A stretch of 64,000 nt of DNA from an uncultured Ruminococcus sp. (GCA_902766885.1 CACXFS010000018.1:1-64000); one strand, 5' to 3'. Positions 37,264-46,181 are shown, numbered from the stretch's first letter. A program made the numbers and translations. The notes: a model not told the origin generated them from the letters alone.

Positions 37264-38121
37264 ATGGATTTATTACAGGTAGTATCAGTTGAAAATATGC
37301 GCAAAAGTGATGCGCATACAATTGAGCACCACACAAGCTCTGCCGAGCTTATGCATAGAGCAGCTCAGGGAATTTATGATGCCGTTCAGTTCGTCGGCAA
37401 TGTTGCCATAGTTTGCGGTAAGGGCAACAACGCAGGCGACGGATACGCTCTGGCGTGTATTCTCTGCAAAAACGGAGTTACTCCGACAATTTTCCGAGCG
37501 TCCGACGGCTTTTCAAAGGACGGACTTTACTACTACAAAACTGCGCTCTCCCTCGGTGCACAGGAAGAAAGGCTTGCGCTTGCAAACGGCTTTACGGGAT
37601 ATGATATTGTCGTTGACTGTCTGCTCGGAACCGGTTTTTCGGGTGAGCTCAAGGGCGAAATCAGATACGCTGTTGAGCAGATTAACTCAACAAACGCATA
37701 TGTAGTCAGTGCTGACATCAACAGCGGACTCAACGGTGATACGGGCGTTGCCGATATTGCCGTAAATTCCGATTTAACTGTGTCAATCGGAGCGTACAAA
37801 ACGGGACTTTTCCTAAACGACGCACCGTACTACATTGACAAGCTCGTAAATGCGGATATCGGAATACATATGTTAGAGGAAGAATACAAGCTTATTGACT
37901 ACTCGCTTTTGCATATGTTCGAGGGCTATAATTCCGAGGTTATGACTATTGATGAGTTCTTTAAAAAATACGGCTATGAGCCTGAAAAGTGCAATGTAGC
38001 CGAATGTGTAGCACAAATAAGTAATGAAAAAAGAAAGACTGTTGTTGTAAAAACAGACCATTCGGCAGTTATCGCCGACTTAAAGTACGTCTATTTTTGT
38101 GCTGATTACGTTAGAGTATAA
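37264..38121 (+). CDS. NAD(P)H-hydrate epimerase-like protein (YjeF_N)
   Basis: A 285-residue protein. Residues about 1-205 match the YjeF N-terminal domain that epimerises damaged NAD(P)HX. It carries GKGNNAGDGYALA, DCLLGTGFSGELKGEI and ADINSGLNGDTG (the usual DIPSGLDGDTG with Pro to Asn). The usual second domain, the ADP-dependent dehydratase, is missing. It is replaced by a unique tail of about 75 residues (MTIDEFFKKYGYEPEKC ... VYFCADYVRV). The repair function is therefore likely but not certain. It sits between a P-loop kinase and an AraC regulator in one direction. Confidence 0.8.
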   Translation: MDLLQVVSVENMRKSDAHTIEHHTSSAELMHRAAQGIYDAVQFVGNVAIVCGKGNNAGDGYALACILCKNGVTPTIFRASDGFSKDGLYYYKTALSLGAQEERLALANGFTGYDIVVDCLLGTGFSGELKGEIRYAVEQINSTNAYVVSADINSGLNGDTGVADIAVNSDLTVSIGAYKTGLFLNDAPYYIDKLVNADIGIHMLEEEYKLIDYSLLHMFEGYNSEVMTIDEFFKKYGYEPEKCNVAECVAQISNEKRKTVVVKTDHSAVIADLKYVYFCADYVRV

Positions 38122-38143
38122 GGTATAGGTTTTGAGGTGAGTT

Positions 38144-38974
38144 ATGAATTACAAGAGATTTTTGATTGAGCCGAGCCCGAATTATGCTGCCAAAATTTTC
38201 CGTTGCCCCGAGATGATTGATGATTTTAACTTCACTCTGCACTGGCATATAGATTATGAATTTATCTACGTAAAAAAAGGACCTTTAAAAGTGCAGAAGA
38301 TAGACTCTCAGATTGTTTTAAACGACGGAGAGGTTTATTTTATGAACAGCGAGGAGATTCACTCCTACGTTGACGTAACCGACAGCTTGCAATTTGTTGT
38401 TGTCAACATTTCTCCAAAGAATTTAAAGCCGTATTTTGAAAATCCCGATGAAATACCGACGTTTGAGATTAAGAATGGAGACGCTTGTGATAGAATAGCA
38501 CGTTCTCTTAAGGTCTTGTATGAATGTGAAAATCTAAACGACAGGCTTGAAATTCTGAGAATTAAAGCTATTCTTAACAATATTTCCTACAATCTTATAA
38601 AATACTACAAAAATCCGGATATAAGCTTTGTAAAGGGCTCGGACTCCGCTGATTTTGATTGCGCAAAGAGTGCGCTTAATTATATGGAAGAAAATTACGC
38701 CAGTGACATTTCCTTGACTGAAATCGCAAACTATGTGGGTATGACGCCTGCTCATTTTTCAAAGTATTTTAAGGATAAGAATGAGATGACCTTTTTAAAG
38801 TATCTGCGCAGAATCCGACTTGACCACGCAATCAAGGATTTGCGTGACAGCGAAATATCGGTTAAGGACGCAGCCCTTAAAAACGGATTTCCAAATGTAA
38901 ATTCGCTGATTCTTACCTGCAAGGAAATTTACGGCAGAACGCCCCTTGAAATGAAACAATTTGTAAGAACCTGA
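38144..38974 (+). CDS. AraC-family transcriptional regulator
   Basis: A 276-residue regulator. The N-terminal cupin-like sensing domain (about 15-110) has HWHIDYEFIYVKKG and LNDGEVYFMNSEEIHSY. The C-terminal double helix-turn-helix (about 175-275) has ISLTEIANYVGMTPAHFSKYFK and ISVKDAALKNGFPNVNSL. Such proteins usually sense sugars or related small molecules. The target is unknown. It follows the epimerase-like gene by 22 bases and may share its transcript. Confidence 0.92.
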   Translation: MNYKRFLIEPSPNYAAKIFRCPEMIDDFNFTLHWHIDYEFIYVKKGPLKVQKIDSQIVLNDGEVYFMNSEEIHSYVDVTDSLQFVVVNISPKNLKPYFENPDEIPTFEIKNGDACDRIARSLKVLYECENLNDRLEILRIKAILNNISYNLIKYYKNPDISFVKGSDSADFDCAKSALNYMEENYASDISLTEIANYVGMTPAHFSKYFKDKNEMTFLKYLRRIRLDHAIKDLRDSEISVKDAALKNGFPNVNSLILTCKEIYGRTPLEMKQFVRT

Positions 38975-39015
38975 TAATATAAAAAATCCGACAGACAAAT
39001 GCGACAAATTGCGTA

Positions 39016-39044
39016 TTGAACTAATTAAACCAAAGTGATAAAAT
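39016..39044 (+). promoter_or_regulatory. Promoter of the zinc-ribbon membrane gene
   Basis: TTGAAC, 17 bases, TAAAAT (39039-39044). Confidence 0.65.
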
Positions 39045-39065
39045 GTGTGTGAAAGGATGAGCCTT

Positions 39066-39482
39066 ATGCGTGGATTTATGCAGAGAATTGCAGTTTTTAT
39101 GCAGGGAAGATACGGCAACGACAAGTTCAACAACTTTTTATACATTGTTTTCCTTGTGCTTTGGTTTGTAAATATTTTTATATGGAACAGAACGGCAAGC
39201 CTTGTGCTGGATTTGCTGATGCTCGCCGTAATTGTATATGCGTTGTTTCGTGCTTTGTCACGCAACATAAACAAGAGAAGTCTTGAAAACAGGACTTTTA
39301 CTAAAATTTTTGACAGCGTTAAAAACTGGTTCACACTTACTCAGAAAAAATTCCGTGACCGCAAGGAATTCAGATACATCAAGTGCCCTGTTTGCAAGGC
39401 GCAGCTGCGTGTTAAGAATAAAAAGGGCAATCACGTTGTAAGGTGTCCTCGCTGCGGAAGCGAATTTGACAAGAAAATTTAG
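39066..39482 (+). CDS. Two-helix membrane protein with C-terminal zinc ribbon
   Basis: A 138-residue protein with two membrane helices (about 22-62), a basic cytoplasmic linker and a zinc ribbon. The ribbon is formed by CPVCKAQLRV and CPRCGSEF, four cysteines in two CxxC pairs. Such proteins are common and uncharacterised in Clostridia. ATG 39066 lies 8 bases after AAAGGA. The earlier in-frame codons overlap that site. The TAG stop overlaps the first base of a TCGAGTGCCTCGA repeat. Confidence 0.75.
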   Translation: MRGFMQRIAVFMQGRYGNDKFNNFLYIVFLVLWFVNIFIWNRTASLVLDLLMLAVIVYALFRALSRNINKRSLENRTFTKIFDSVKNWFTLTQKKFRDRKEFRYIKCPVCKAQLRVKNKKGNHVVRCPRCGSEFDKKI

Positions 39483-39500
39483 TCGAGTGCCTCGACACGC
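39482..39500. repeat. TCGAGTGCCTCGA palindrome (solo copy)
   Basis: GTCGAGTGCCTCGACACGC, the same palindrome as in clusters A, C and D. It begins at the last base of the preceding stop codon. The rest of the gap to 39640 shows nothing else I recognise. Confidence 0.75.
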
Positions 39501-39640
39501 AGTTCGAGCAGAGAGGTTGATATTAATACTAATACCTAATAAAAAGCAGACAATCTTTGCGGTCTAATTTATATCAGGAATTAGTATAACAAACCTTCTT
39601 TGCCCGACCGTTTCGGAGCAATTTCCTATAAAATAAAAAT

Positions 39641-39676
39641 AAACACGGACAGACGTTTTTTCGTCTGCCCGTGTTT
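39641..39676 (-). terminator. Terminator of the HAD hydrolase gene
   Basis: AAACACGG-A-CAGACG pairs with CGTCTG-C-CCGTGTTT with one mismatch. On the minus strand a T-rich tract follows. Confidence 0.8.
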
Positions 39677-39682
39677 TGCTGT

Positions 39683-40393
39683 TTAAAATTGTTTTTGTAA
39701 AAAATAATAAAATTCCTCAAAACTGCCGTTTTTGTACTGCGAATAATCCTTGTTTTCTCGGTTTACAATAGTGTCTGTGATAAGGAATGTATCAAATCCG
39801 AGCTTGTCGGCACACATATCCTCGTCAACGTCGTTGCCTACCATAATGCTTTCCTCAGGCAAAATTCCGCATTTTTCGCAGATAAACTCAAAATATTTCA
39901 GGTTCGGCTTGCAGCAGCCCGAGTTTTCATAGAAAGTGACAAATTCAAAATCATCGGCTGAAACGCCCGCCCATTCAAGTCTGCGGCGTGTTGCAACCTC
40001 GGGGAAAATCGGGTTAGTTGCCGCAATAACTCTGCCGCCGTTCTGCTTTATGAAATCAACGCTCTTTTTGGCAAAGGGAGTAAAGCTTGTAGCCTCTTTT
40101 GCTGCAATAAATTCCTTTGTGTAGTAGTCGTCAAACTGCTCAATATACGTCGTTAAATCTATTCCGCAGGCTGATGAAGCGGTTTCCCAGAAAACGTCCT
40201 TGTTTTTGCGGGTATTGTCGTTCTTCGTCATAGCTCCTGTGCCTTTCCAGATTGCCTTGACAAGCGTGTCGCTGTCCACATTGAGAACAGGCACAAATCT
40301 TTTGCACAGCGAAGAAAAATAAAGCTTAGTAAAATACTCCATATCCATCGGAAGCAGAGTTCCGTCCAAGTCAAAAAGATAATTTTTATACAT
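39683..40393 (-). CDS. HAD-superfamily hydrolase
   Basis: A 236-residue phosphatase-like protein. Motif I is FDLDGTLL with the nucleophile Asp. Motif II is in VIAATNP, and motif IV in MVGNDVDEDM after a conserved Lys (CCKPNLKYFE). A helical cap is inserted after motif I (about 15-95). Many relatives dephosphorylate sugar phosphates or nucleotides. The substrate cannot be inferred. It is divergent from the dehydrogenase gene. Confidence 0.88.
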   Translation of the reverse strand: MYKNYLFDLDGTLLPMDMEYFTKLYFSSLCKRFVPVLNVDSDTLVKAIWKGTGAMTKNDNTRKNKDVFWETASSACGIDLTTYIEQFDDYYTKEFIAAKEATSFTPFAKKSVDFIKQNGGRVIAATNPIFPEVATRRRLEWAGVSADDFEFVTFYENSGCCKPNLKYFEFICEKCGILPEESIMVGNDVDEDMCADKLGFDTFLITDTIVNRENKDYSQYKNGSFEEFYYFLQKQF

Positions 40394-40444
40394 CTTGATA
40401 CCTCCAAATTTTTACAAATACATTATAAAATACACTTGTCACAA

Positions 40445-40473
40445 TTGCAAGAACAAAATTTTTACGCTATACT
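40445..40473 (+). promoter_or_regulatory. Promoter of the D-2-hydroxyacid dehydrogenase gene
   Basis: TTGCAA, 17 bases, TATACT (40468-40473). AAAGGAGTGG precedes the ATG. Confidence 0.75.
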
Positions 40474-40494
40474 AATAGAAAAAGGAGTGGTCAT

Positions 40495-41442
40495 ATGAAA
40501 ATCGTACTTACAGACGCACAGACGGTGCTTGACAATCTTGTAAACGCCGATATTCTGAAGCAGTTCGGCGAGGTGGAAGAATACGGACTTCTGCGATATG
40601 ACGAGGTAGCCGAAAAAATTGCCGATGCGGATATGGTGGTCTGCAACAAAACTCTGCTTGATAAAAACACACTCAGACTTGCCAAGAATCTTAAATATAT
40701 CGGACTTTTTGCAACGGGCTACAATAACATCGACATTGACTACTGCAAAGCGCATAATATCGCAGTGTGCAACGCAGGTTCATATTCTACAAACGCTGTT
40801 GCACAGCACACTTTTGCGCTTATTCTGGAGCATTTCAACAACACAGCAAAATATAATGAATACGTTCAGGACGGACGTTGGAAACGCAGTAAGACGTTTT
40901 CTCCGTTTGTCTATCCGCTGTCGGAACTTGCAGGAAAAACGCTCGGAATTGTCGGTTTCGGCAATATCGGAAAAGCCGTAGCTAAAATTGCAAACGCTTT
41001 TGAAATGAGGGTGATTGCCTTTAACCGTTCGGAAAAGCAGGCTGACGGTGTGGAGTTTGTCAGCTTTGATACTCTGCTCAGAGAAAGCGACATTGTTTCG
41101 GTGCATTGTCCCTTAAACAGCGAGTCACAGGATATGTTTGATAAAAACGCATTTGCTAAGATGAAAAAGGGTGCGTTATTTGTCAACACTGCCCGAGGCG
41201 GAGTTATGGTCGAGCAGGATTTGTTTGACGCATTACAGAGCGAGCATCTCTGCGGTGCGGCTATTGACACGCTCAGGGTTGAGCCAATGGAGGAGGACTG
41301 TATCCTTATGGGTGCAAAAAACTGCATTATGACTCCGCATATTGCGTGGGCGCCCGTTGAAACAAGAGTCCGCCTTATGAATATAGTGGCAGATAATATC
41401 AGAGCATTTTTAAACGGCACGCCGCAGAACCGAATTGTGTAA
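40495..41442 (+). CDS. D-2-hydroxyacid dehydrogenase (glycerate/hydroxypyruvate type)
   Basis: A 315-residue NAD-dependent dehydrogenase. It has the nucleotide-binding GFGNIGKAVAKIA, the NTARGGVMVEQDLFDAL signature with catalytic Arg, Glu in LRVEPMEED and His in MTPHIAWAP. The protein is most like hydroxypyruvate/glycerate dehydrogenases. Family members differ in substrate, so only the general reaction is secure. It is monocistronic. Confidence 0.9.
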   Translation: MKIVLTDAQTVLDNLVNADILKQFGEVEEYGLLRYDEVAEKIADADMVVCNKTLLDKNTLRLAKNLKYIGLFATGYNNIDIDYCKAHNIAVCNAGSYSTNAVAQHTFALILEHFNNTAKYNEYVQDGRWKRSKTFSPFVYPLSELAGKTLGIVGFGNIGKAVAKIANAFEMRVIAFNRSEKQADGVEFVSFDTLLRESDIVSVHCPLNSESQDMFDKNAFAKMKKGALFVNTARGGVMVEQDLFDALQSEHLCGAAIDTLRVEPMEEDCILMGAKNCIMTPHIAWAPVETRVRLMNIVADNIRAFLNGTPQNRIV

Positions 41443-41479
41443 GCTTTGACAAAACAGTAACAAAAGCTTGCAAAAAACA

Positions 41480-41508
41480 TTGACTTAAACGCAAAAAAAG
41501 CGTACAAT
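41480..41508 (+). promoter_or_regulatory. Promoter of the DUF815 ATPase gene
   Basis: TTGACT, 17 bases, TACAAT (41503-41508). Confidence 0.7.
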
Positions 41509-41532
41509 AAGGGTTGATTGGGATGATAATTG

Positions 41533-42762
41533 ATGAATAATGTCAACAGGACTAAATTACTTCTTTCCTCACTTTCGGTTTTCAGGGGAATTATGAAAAG
41601 AAGTGTTGTCAAGGCTTACTACAAGCTGCTCCTTTCACTCGACAGCGAGCCTGACGAATTTCTTAACGCTTACGGCGACTTTTATTCTCTCATAAGTGAG
41701 AGAGGCTTCAGCAGCAGACTTGCCTATGCAATGACCGAGGCTGCGCTGTTTGATGAAAACTGCTTTACAAGGGCAGCGGCAGCAGGAAAATACGATACAC
41801 TGCCCGATAATGTGCTCAAGGCTGTAAAGCGTGACTGCGAGGCTATTCTTGCCGCTTCTTCGCTTACTTCCGAGGAAGTGCTAAAAGCCTATAAACACTA
41901 CGGCGAAATTTGGGAAATTGCCGATTCTCTGCCACGCTGGGAGACAGGCGAGTGCGCTCCGAGCTTTAAAATGTTTGACGGCTCGCTCAAAAACGTCGCT
42001 CAGTATTACAAGGAAAACGGCTGCGGAATCTTTGCCAGATACAAGGCGTTTATTTGGCGTGACGGTGATATTCAGCCTGTTTTGCACCCCGACAGAATTG
42101 ATATGGACTCCTTTACAGGCTACGAAATTCAGAGGGATATGGTTGTGAACAACACAAAGTCCTTTATTGAGGGCAAAAGCTGTAACAACTGCTTGCTTTA
42201 CGGCGACAAGGGTACGGGCAAAAGCTCGACCGTTAAGGCTATTGCAAACGAGTTTCGCAAGGACGGCTTGAGAATTGTTGAAATCCCCAAGGAACGTCTT
42301 ATCGACTTCCCGATACTCGTCGATAAAATTGCCGCTTTGCCGATGAAATTTATCATCTTCATTGACGACCTTTCGTTCCAGAAACAGGACCAGAGCTATA
42401 CAACGCTCAAGGCTGTTTTAGAGGGTGGACTTGCGGCTCGTCCCGACAATGCGCTTATTTATGCGACTTCAAACCGCCGTCATATTGTCAAGGAAAGCTT
42501 TTCCGACAGAACCGACGACGATGTAAATACACGTGACAATATGCAGGAGAGTCTTTCGCTTTCCGACCGTTTCGGTCTTGCAGTTTGTTACTCAATTCCC
42601 GGCAAAAAAGAATTTGTCGATATTGTATGCGCTCTTGCAAGGCAGAAGGGCATCAATATGAGCGACGAAGAACTTGAAAAGGGTGCAGAAAGATTTGCTC
42701 TTTCAAGGGGCGGACGTTCGCCACGCTGTGCAAAGCAGTACGTTGAATCGCTGTTTTGCTGA
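41533..42762 (+). CDS. DUF815 family AAA ATPase
   Basis: A 409-residue protein. The N-terminal helical part is specific to this family. The ATPase core carries Walker A GDKGTGKSSTVKA, Walker B KFIIFIDDLSF, the sensor ATSNRRHIV, and RSPRCAKQYVESLF at the end. DUF815 proteins are cytosolic AAA ATPases of unknown function, widespread in Clostridia. ATG 41533 follows GGGATGAT. It is followed 60 bases later by a lipoprotein gene that has its own ribosome binding site. Confidence 0.88.
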   Translation: MNNVNRTKLLLSSLSVFRGIMKRSVVKAYYKLLLSLDSEPDEFLNAYGDFYSLISERGFSSRLAYAMTEAALFDENCFTRAAAAGKYDTLPDNVLKAVKRDCEAILAASSLTSEEVLKAYKHYGEIWEIADSLPRWETGECAPSFKMFDGSLKNVAQYYKENGCGIFARYKAFIWRDGDIQPVLHPDRIDMDSFTGYEIQRDMVVNNTKSFIEGKSCNNCLLYGDKGTGKSSTVKAIANEFRKDGLRIVEIPKERLIDFPILVDKIAALPMKFIIFIDDLSFQKQDQSYTTLKAVLEGGLAARPDNALIYATSNRRHIVKESFSDRTDDDVNTRDNMQESLSLSDRFGLAVCYSIPGKKEFVDIVCALARQKGINMSDEELEKGAERFALSRGGRSPRCAKQYVESLFC

Positions 42763-42822
42763 TAAAAGTACAGGCATTACCGCAAAATGGGCGGAAAAGC
42801 CTGCAATATTCGGAGGAATAGT

Positions 42823-44112
42823 ATGAGAAAAAGAATAGTTTCAATTGCGCTTGCATTTGTTCTTGCACTGTCTGTAGCCGTTACATTCACAGGCTGCGGA
42901 AACGATGACTATCCCGTTGAGGTAGCAAACATTACAATAGAAAGCGAGCCCAAGAACATTGTTGTTCTTGACGCGTCAACCGCTGACATCATTTCATACA
43001 CAGGCTATGACATTAAAATGGTAGGCAGAAGTGACGAGGTCAATCAGGACTGGCTCAGCGTTGTTCCGAGCGTAGGTTCACAGACCTCTCCCGATGTGGA
43101 TAAAATCAAAACCTACGAGACCGACATTGTATTTGCAAGCGAAAACCTTGACAAAACCGTCAAGGAAAGCCTTGAAAAAGAGAACATTCAGGTTATCACA
43201 ATGTCGCAGGCTAAAACGCCGAAATCGCTTGAAACAAATTACGTTACTCTCGGAAAAATCCTTGGCGGAAAGGTTACAGGCTCAAATAAGGGAGCTTCGT
43301 CATATGACGACCTTATCAGCAATATGGAAAAGGTAAAATCCTCGGTAAAATCGCAGGTTAATTCCGATATTCTCTACACCGTATGCTATCTTTATTACGA
43401 AGACAACAACTTAAAGCTTATGACAAGCGGAACATACGGCGATATGCTCCTCGGATATACGGGAGCAGTAAATGCGGCTGTAAATATTGATGAAAACAAG
43501 GTTGACGTAAACACCTTAAAGGTTGCAAATCCCAACTTTATTTTCTATGCAGATGATGCAACGCTTAACGCAATTAAAGCCGATGCAGTGCTCAGTAAAC
43601 TGACAGCGGTTACGGGCGGAAAAACACTTATGGTGACTTTTGATGAGATGAACCGTCAGGGCAAAACTGCTCTTGACACGCTTCAGAAAATGGTAGATTT
43701 TATGTACCCGTCGCTTAAGAAAAGTACATCAACAAAAGACGAGGCGTCTAAAACAACGGCAACCACCGCAGCAACAACACCTGCAAATAATAAGACCGCA
43801 ACTACCGCACCTGCAAACGCAGCAACAACACCGTCAGCTGCAACAACTTCACTTGCAGATAAGTACAAAATCAATCTTGACAAGCTCTCGCTTAAATACG
43901 AGGACGAAAACGATAACGTAAAGATTATGCAGCAGCGTCTGTATGACCTCGGTTATGTTGACGACAAGGAAAATATCACAGGCTATTACGGTGATATTTC
44001 AAAAGAGGCTGTTGAAAACTTCCAGACTAAGAACGGAATCAAGGCAACAGGAAATGCTGACAATGCAACGCTTGTAAAGATGTTTGACAGCAATGCTGTT
44101 AAAAACGGTTAA
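42823..44112 (+). CDS. Lipoprotein: periplasmic-binding (TroA/BtuF-like) domain fused to a peptidoglycan-binding domain
   Basis: A 429-residue lipoprotein. The signal peptide ends TFTGC (Cys25). Residues 45-305 form a cluster A2/class III substrate-binding domain of the iron-siderophore/cobalamin type (PKNIVVLDASTADIISYTG, VGSQTSPDVDKIKTYETDIVFAS). A Thr/Ala/Pro linker at about 305-350 is followed by a PG_binding_1 domain (DNVKIMQQRLYDLGYVDD ... AVENFQTKNGI). ABC permease and ATPase genes are absent nearby. The fusion suggests a wall-tethered binding protein, or a non-transport role. AGGAGG precedes ATG 42823. Codons upstream to 42787 are not credible. Confidence 0.85.
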   Translation: MRKRIVSIALAFVLALSVAVTFTGCGNDDYPVEVANITIESEPKNIVVLDASTADIISYTGYDIKMVGRSDEVNQDWLSVVPSVGSQTSPDVDKIKTYETDIVFASENLDKTVKESLEKENIQVITMSQAKTPKSLETNYVTLGKILGGKVTGSNKGASSYDDLISNMEKVKSSVKSQVNSDILYTVCYLYYEDNNLKLMTSGTYGDMLLGYTGAVNAAVNIDENKVDVNTLKVANPNFIFYADDATLNAIKADAVLSKLTAVTGGKTLMVTFDEMNRQGKTALDTLQKMVDFMYPSLKKSTSTKDEASKTTATTAATTPANNKTATTAPANAATTPSAATTSLADKYKINLDKLSLKYEDENDNVKIMQQRLYDLGYVDDKENITGYYGDISKEAVENFQTKNGIKATGNADNATLVKMFDSNAVKNG

Positions 44113-44131
44113 GCCTAAAATTAACTGAAAA

Positions 44132-44159
44132 AATGCCCGAGGTTTATCCCTCGGGCATT
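44132..44159. terminator. Bidirectional terminator between convergent genes
   Basis: AATGCCCGAGG pairs with CCTCGGGCATT (44149-44159). On the minus strand TTTTT follows. On the plus strand the T tract is weak. Confidence 0.8.
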
Positions 44160-44178
44160 ACTTATATAAATTGTTCTG

Positions 44179-45381
44179 TTATTTTCCTGTCACCGTAACC
44201 GTAATATCAACGCTTGTGCTTCTGTGCAGACTGTCGGTTACGGAATACGTTACCTTGTATTTGCCGACCCTTGAAGTGACCACGTTTCCCGTTACAACAA
44301 CCTTGTCGGTAATGTCGTTAGAGCAGGTATCAACTGCCTTTATGTTGCCCATCGGCGAAAAAGTGCCGCCCTTTTTAATTATACAGCTTTCTGCTCCCGT
44401 AATCTGCGGAGTTTTGCTGTAGTAGGGGTTGCTTTTGTTGTCGTCAGTGGGGTCCCAGCCGCATTTCAAATCGGTAATTTTTATTGTTTCTGGCTTGCCG
44501 AGAGGACCGGGGTTATCGTCATCGTAAATTGTAATCGGTGTGTTGTAAGCGCAGTTATCATAAATCCACTTTGTATCGGAAACCGAAAGCCTTACACAGC
44601 CGAGCGACGCACTTGTGCCGAGCTTGTTGAATTCCTCAACCTCCAGATCGTCGGGCGACGGGGAATAATAGGGGACAGAGTGGAAAAGATAGTCACCGGA
44701 AATTCCGCTGACGTACTGACCGTACACATTGTCAAACAGCGGGTGCCATTCATGCTTGAAGTAAATGCCGAATGTGCCCGTAATTGTGCCGTTGTCCTTT
44801 CCGCACGAGCAGACCATAGCTCTTACAGGAACGGTATAATCACCGTTTTCGTCGTAGGTGTAAACGGTAACGCAGTTTTGCTTTCGGTTGACGTAGATTG
44901 AATACGGATTTCTGCCGCTGTTGTCATTAAGATTTTTCTTCAGAATATCGCCGTTAGCAGTAATGCAGGTAGAAAATCTGTCAACGTCCTCTTTTTCTGC
45001 TTCAACAACGGTGATTTTGCACTCGTACTTTTTGTTATCGCCAAACAGCGCAGTTATGGTTGTGCTGCCTGCCTTTTTGGCGTCAACTCTGCCGCCACTG
45101 TCAACGCTTGCTATGTTGACATCACTGCTTGTCCATTTGAGCAGGTTTTCTTCTTCGTCCTTTGATATTGCAATAATCTTTGCCTCGCCCACCGAGAGAG
45201 TGAGCGGCTCTTTTGAGTCAATTTTATATGTCGGACTTTCAATCGGAACTATTTCCGTAGGGGTTGTGCTGAACGTAGGCTTATTTTCGTTATTATTATG
45301 TTCGACGCCCCCGAAAGCACAAAGCATACAGGTAAACGTCAGAATCAAACACAAAAGCGAAATAAATAAGTATTTTTTCAT
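44179..45381 (-). CDS. L,D-transpeptidase with Ig-like domains
   Basis: A 400-residue exported protein. The signal peptide is followed by a BIG_2-type Ig domain (about 55-130, LTLSVGEAKIIAIS ... LLKWTSSDVNIASVD). The YkuD catalytic domain (about 150-290) carries HSVPYY and TSASLGCVRLS, with the catalytic Cys in SxGCVR. A DUF5011-like Ig domain ends the protein (about 315-400, AVDTCSNDITDKVVV). L,D-transpeptidases make 3-3 peptidoglycan crosslinks or attach proteins. The start is ATG at 45381, 7 bases after AAAGG. Confidence 0.9.
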   Translation of the reverse strand: MKKYLFISLLCLILTFTCMLCAFGGVEHNNNENKPTFSTTPTEIVPIESPTYKIDSKEPLTLSVGEAKIIAISKDEEENLLKWTSSDVNIASVDSGGRVDAKKAGSTTITALFGDNKKYECKITVVEAEKEDVDRFSTCITANGDILKKNLNDNSGRNPYSIYVNRKQNCVTVYTYDENGDYTVPVRAMVCSCGKDNGTITGTFGIYFKHEWHPLFDNVYGQYVSGISGDYLFHSVPYYSPSPDDLEVEEFNKLGTSASLGCVRLSVSDTKWIYDNCAYNTPITIYDDDNPGPLGKPETIKITDLKCGWDPTDDNKSNPYYSKTPQITGAESCIIKKGGTFSPMGNIKAVDTCSNDITDKVVVTGNVVTSRVGKYKVTYSVTDSLHRSTSVDITVTVTGK

Positions 45382-45422
45382 AACATAACCTTTCAAAATA
45401 TTACAAATTTTTAACCTTTTTC

Positions 45423-45451
45423 ATTATAACTTTTTTTTGCAAATAAGGCAA
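45423..45451 (-). promoter_or_regulatory. Promoter of the L,D-transpeptidase gene
   Basis: On the minus strand, TTGCCT (45446-45451), 17 bases, TATAAT (45423-45428). Confidence 0.7.
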
Positions 45452-45503
45452 GACATATTTTATTCCATTTGAAAATGTGGTAATATGTATATGGTGATTT
45501 TTT

Positions 45504-46031
45504 ATGGCACATCCGATTAAGCATTTCAGAACAATTACAAAACACAGGCACAAGGTCATTGCAAACTGCGCAAGGGCAGGCATACTCCGGCAGGGACTAA
45601 GGCACGATTTGTCAAAGTACAGCCCGACGGAGTTTATCCCCGGAGCAAAGTTTTTTCAGGGCGACAGAAGTCCCAACGAGCGTGAGCGTGAAATATACGG
45701 CTGTTCGCTTGCGTGGATGCACCACAAGGGCAGAAACCGCCACCATTACGAATACTGGAACGACTATAACCCCAAGACAAAGCAGATTGAAAACGTGGAA
45801 ATGCCCATCCGCTACGTGATAGAAATGTTCTGCGACAGAGTTGCGGCAAGCAAAATCTACAACGGCGAAAATTACAAGGACAGCGACCCGTTTACGTACT
45901 TTCTGCGCATAAGAGGAAAGCACCGTATGCACCCGAACACAGAAGCACTGCTTGAAAAACTGCTTGTAATGCTGCGTGACGAGGGCGAGGAAAAGACGTT
46001 TGCGTATATAAAAACGCTCAAAAAGAAATAG
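45504..46031 (+). CDS. DUF5662 family protein
   Basis: A 175-residue cytosolic protein with conserved His/Asp clusters LRHDLSKYSPTEF, WMHHKGRNRHHYEYW and HRMHPNTEALLEKLL. The pattern is that of DUF5662, whose HD-like residues suggest a metal site. The biochemical activity is unknown. It is divergent from the L,D-transpeptidase gene. A REP pair begins 46 bases after its stop. Confidence 0.8.
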   Translation: MAHPIKHFRTITKHRHKVIANCARAGILRQGLRHDLSKYSPTEFIPGAKFFQGDRSPNEREREIYGCSLAWMHHKGRNRHHYEYWNDYNPKTKQIENVEMPIRYVIEMFCDRVAASKIYNGENYKDSDPFTYFLRIRGKHRMHPNTEALLEKLLVMLRDEGEEKTFAYIKTLKKK

Positions 46032-46077
46032 CAGTATCTGTTAAATTCCAAATTCACCAAGAATAATAATTTTTGTT

Positions 46078-46155
46078 GTAGGGAACGGTCTTGATCGTTC
46101 CGAGAGTGTCAGAAGATGGCTGTAAATCAGCGGAACAGTCAAGACTGTTCCCTAC
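46078..46155. repeat. Paired GTAGGGAACGG-type REP element (BIME-like)
   Basis: GTAGGGAACGGTC..GATCGTTCC (46078-46101) and its inverted mate GGAACAGTC..GACTGTTCCCTAC (46132-46155) flank a linker with GGCTGTAAATCAGCGG. Cluster C has the same arrangement at 27877-27954. Confidence 0.85.
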
Positions 46156-46181
46156 ACTTTTTATTAGTAGAGGTACATATT

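Noticed and set aside
40911..41612. 233-codon open frame on the minus strand
   Set aside because: It is antisense to the D-2-hydroxyacid dehydrogenase, which has full family motifs and codon bias. The frame is a shadow.
46116..46181. N-terminal extension of the HD-domain protein
   Set aside because: The codons lie in the REP pair. TAGAGG precedes ATG 46182, where homology-like sequence begins.
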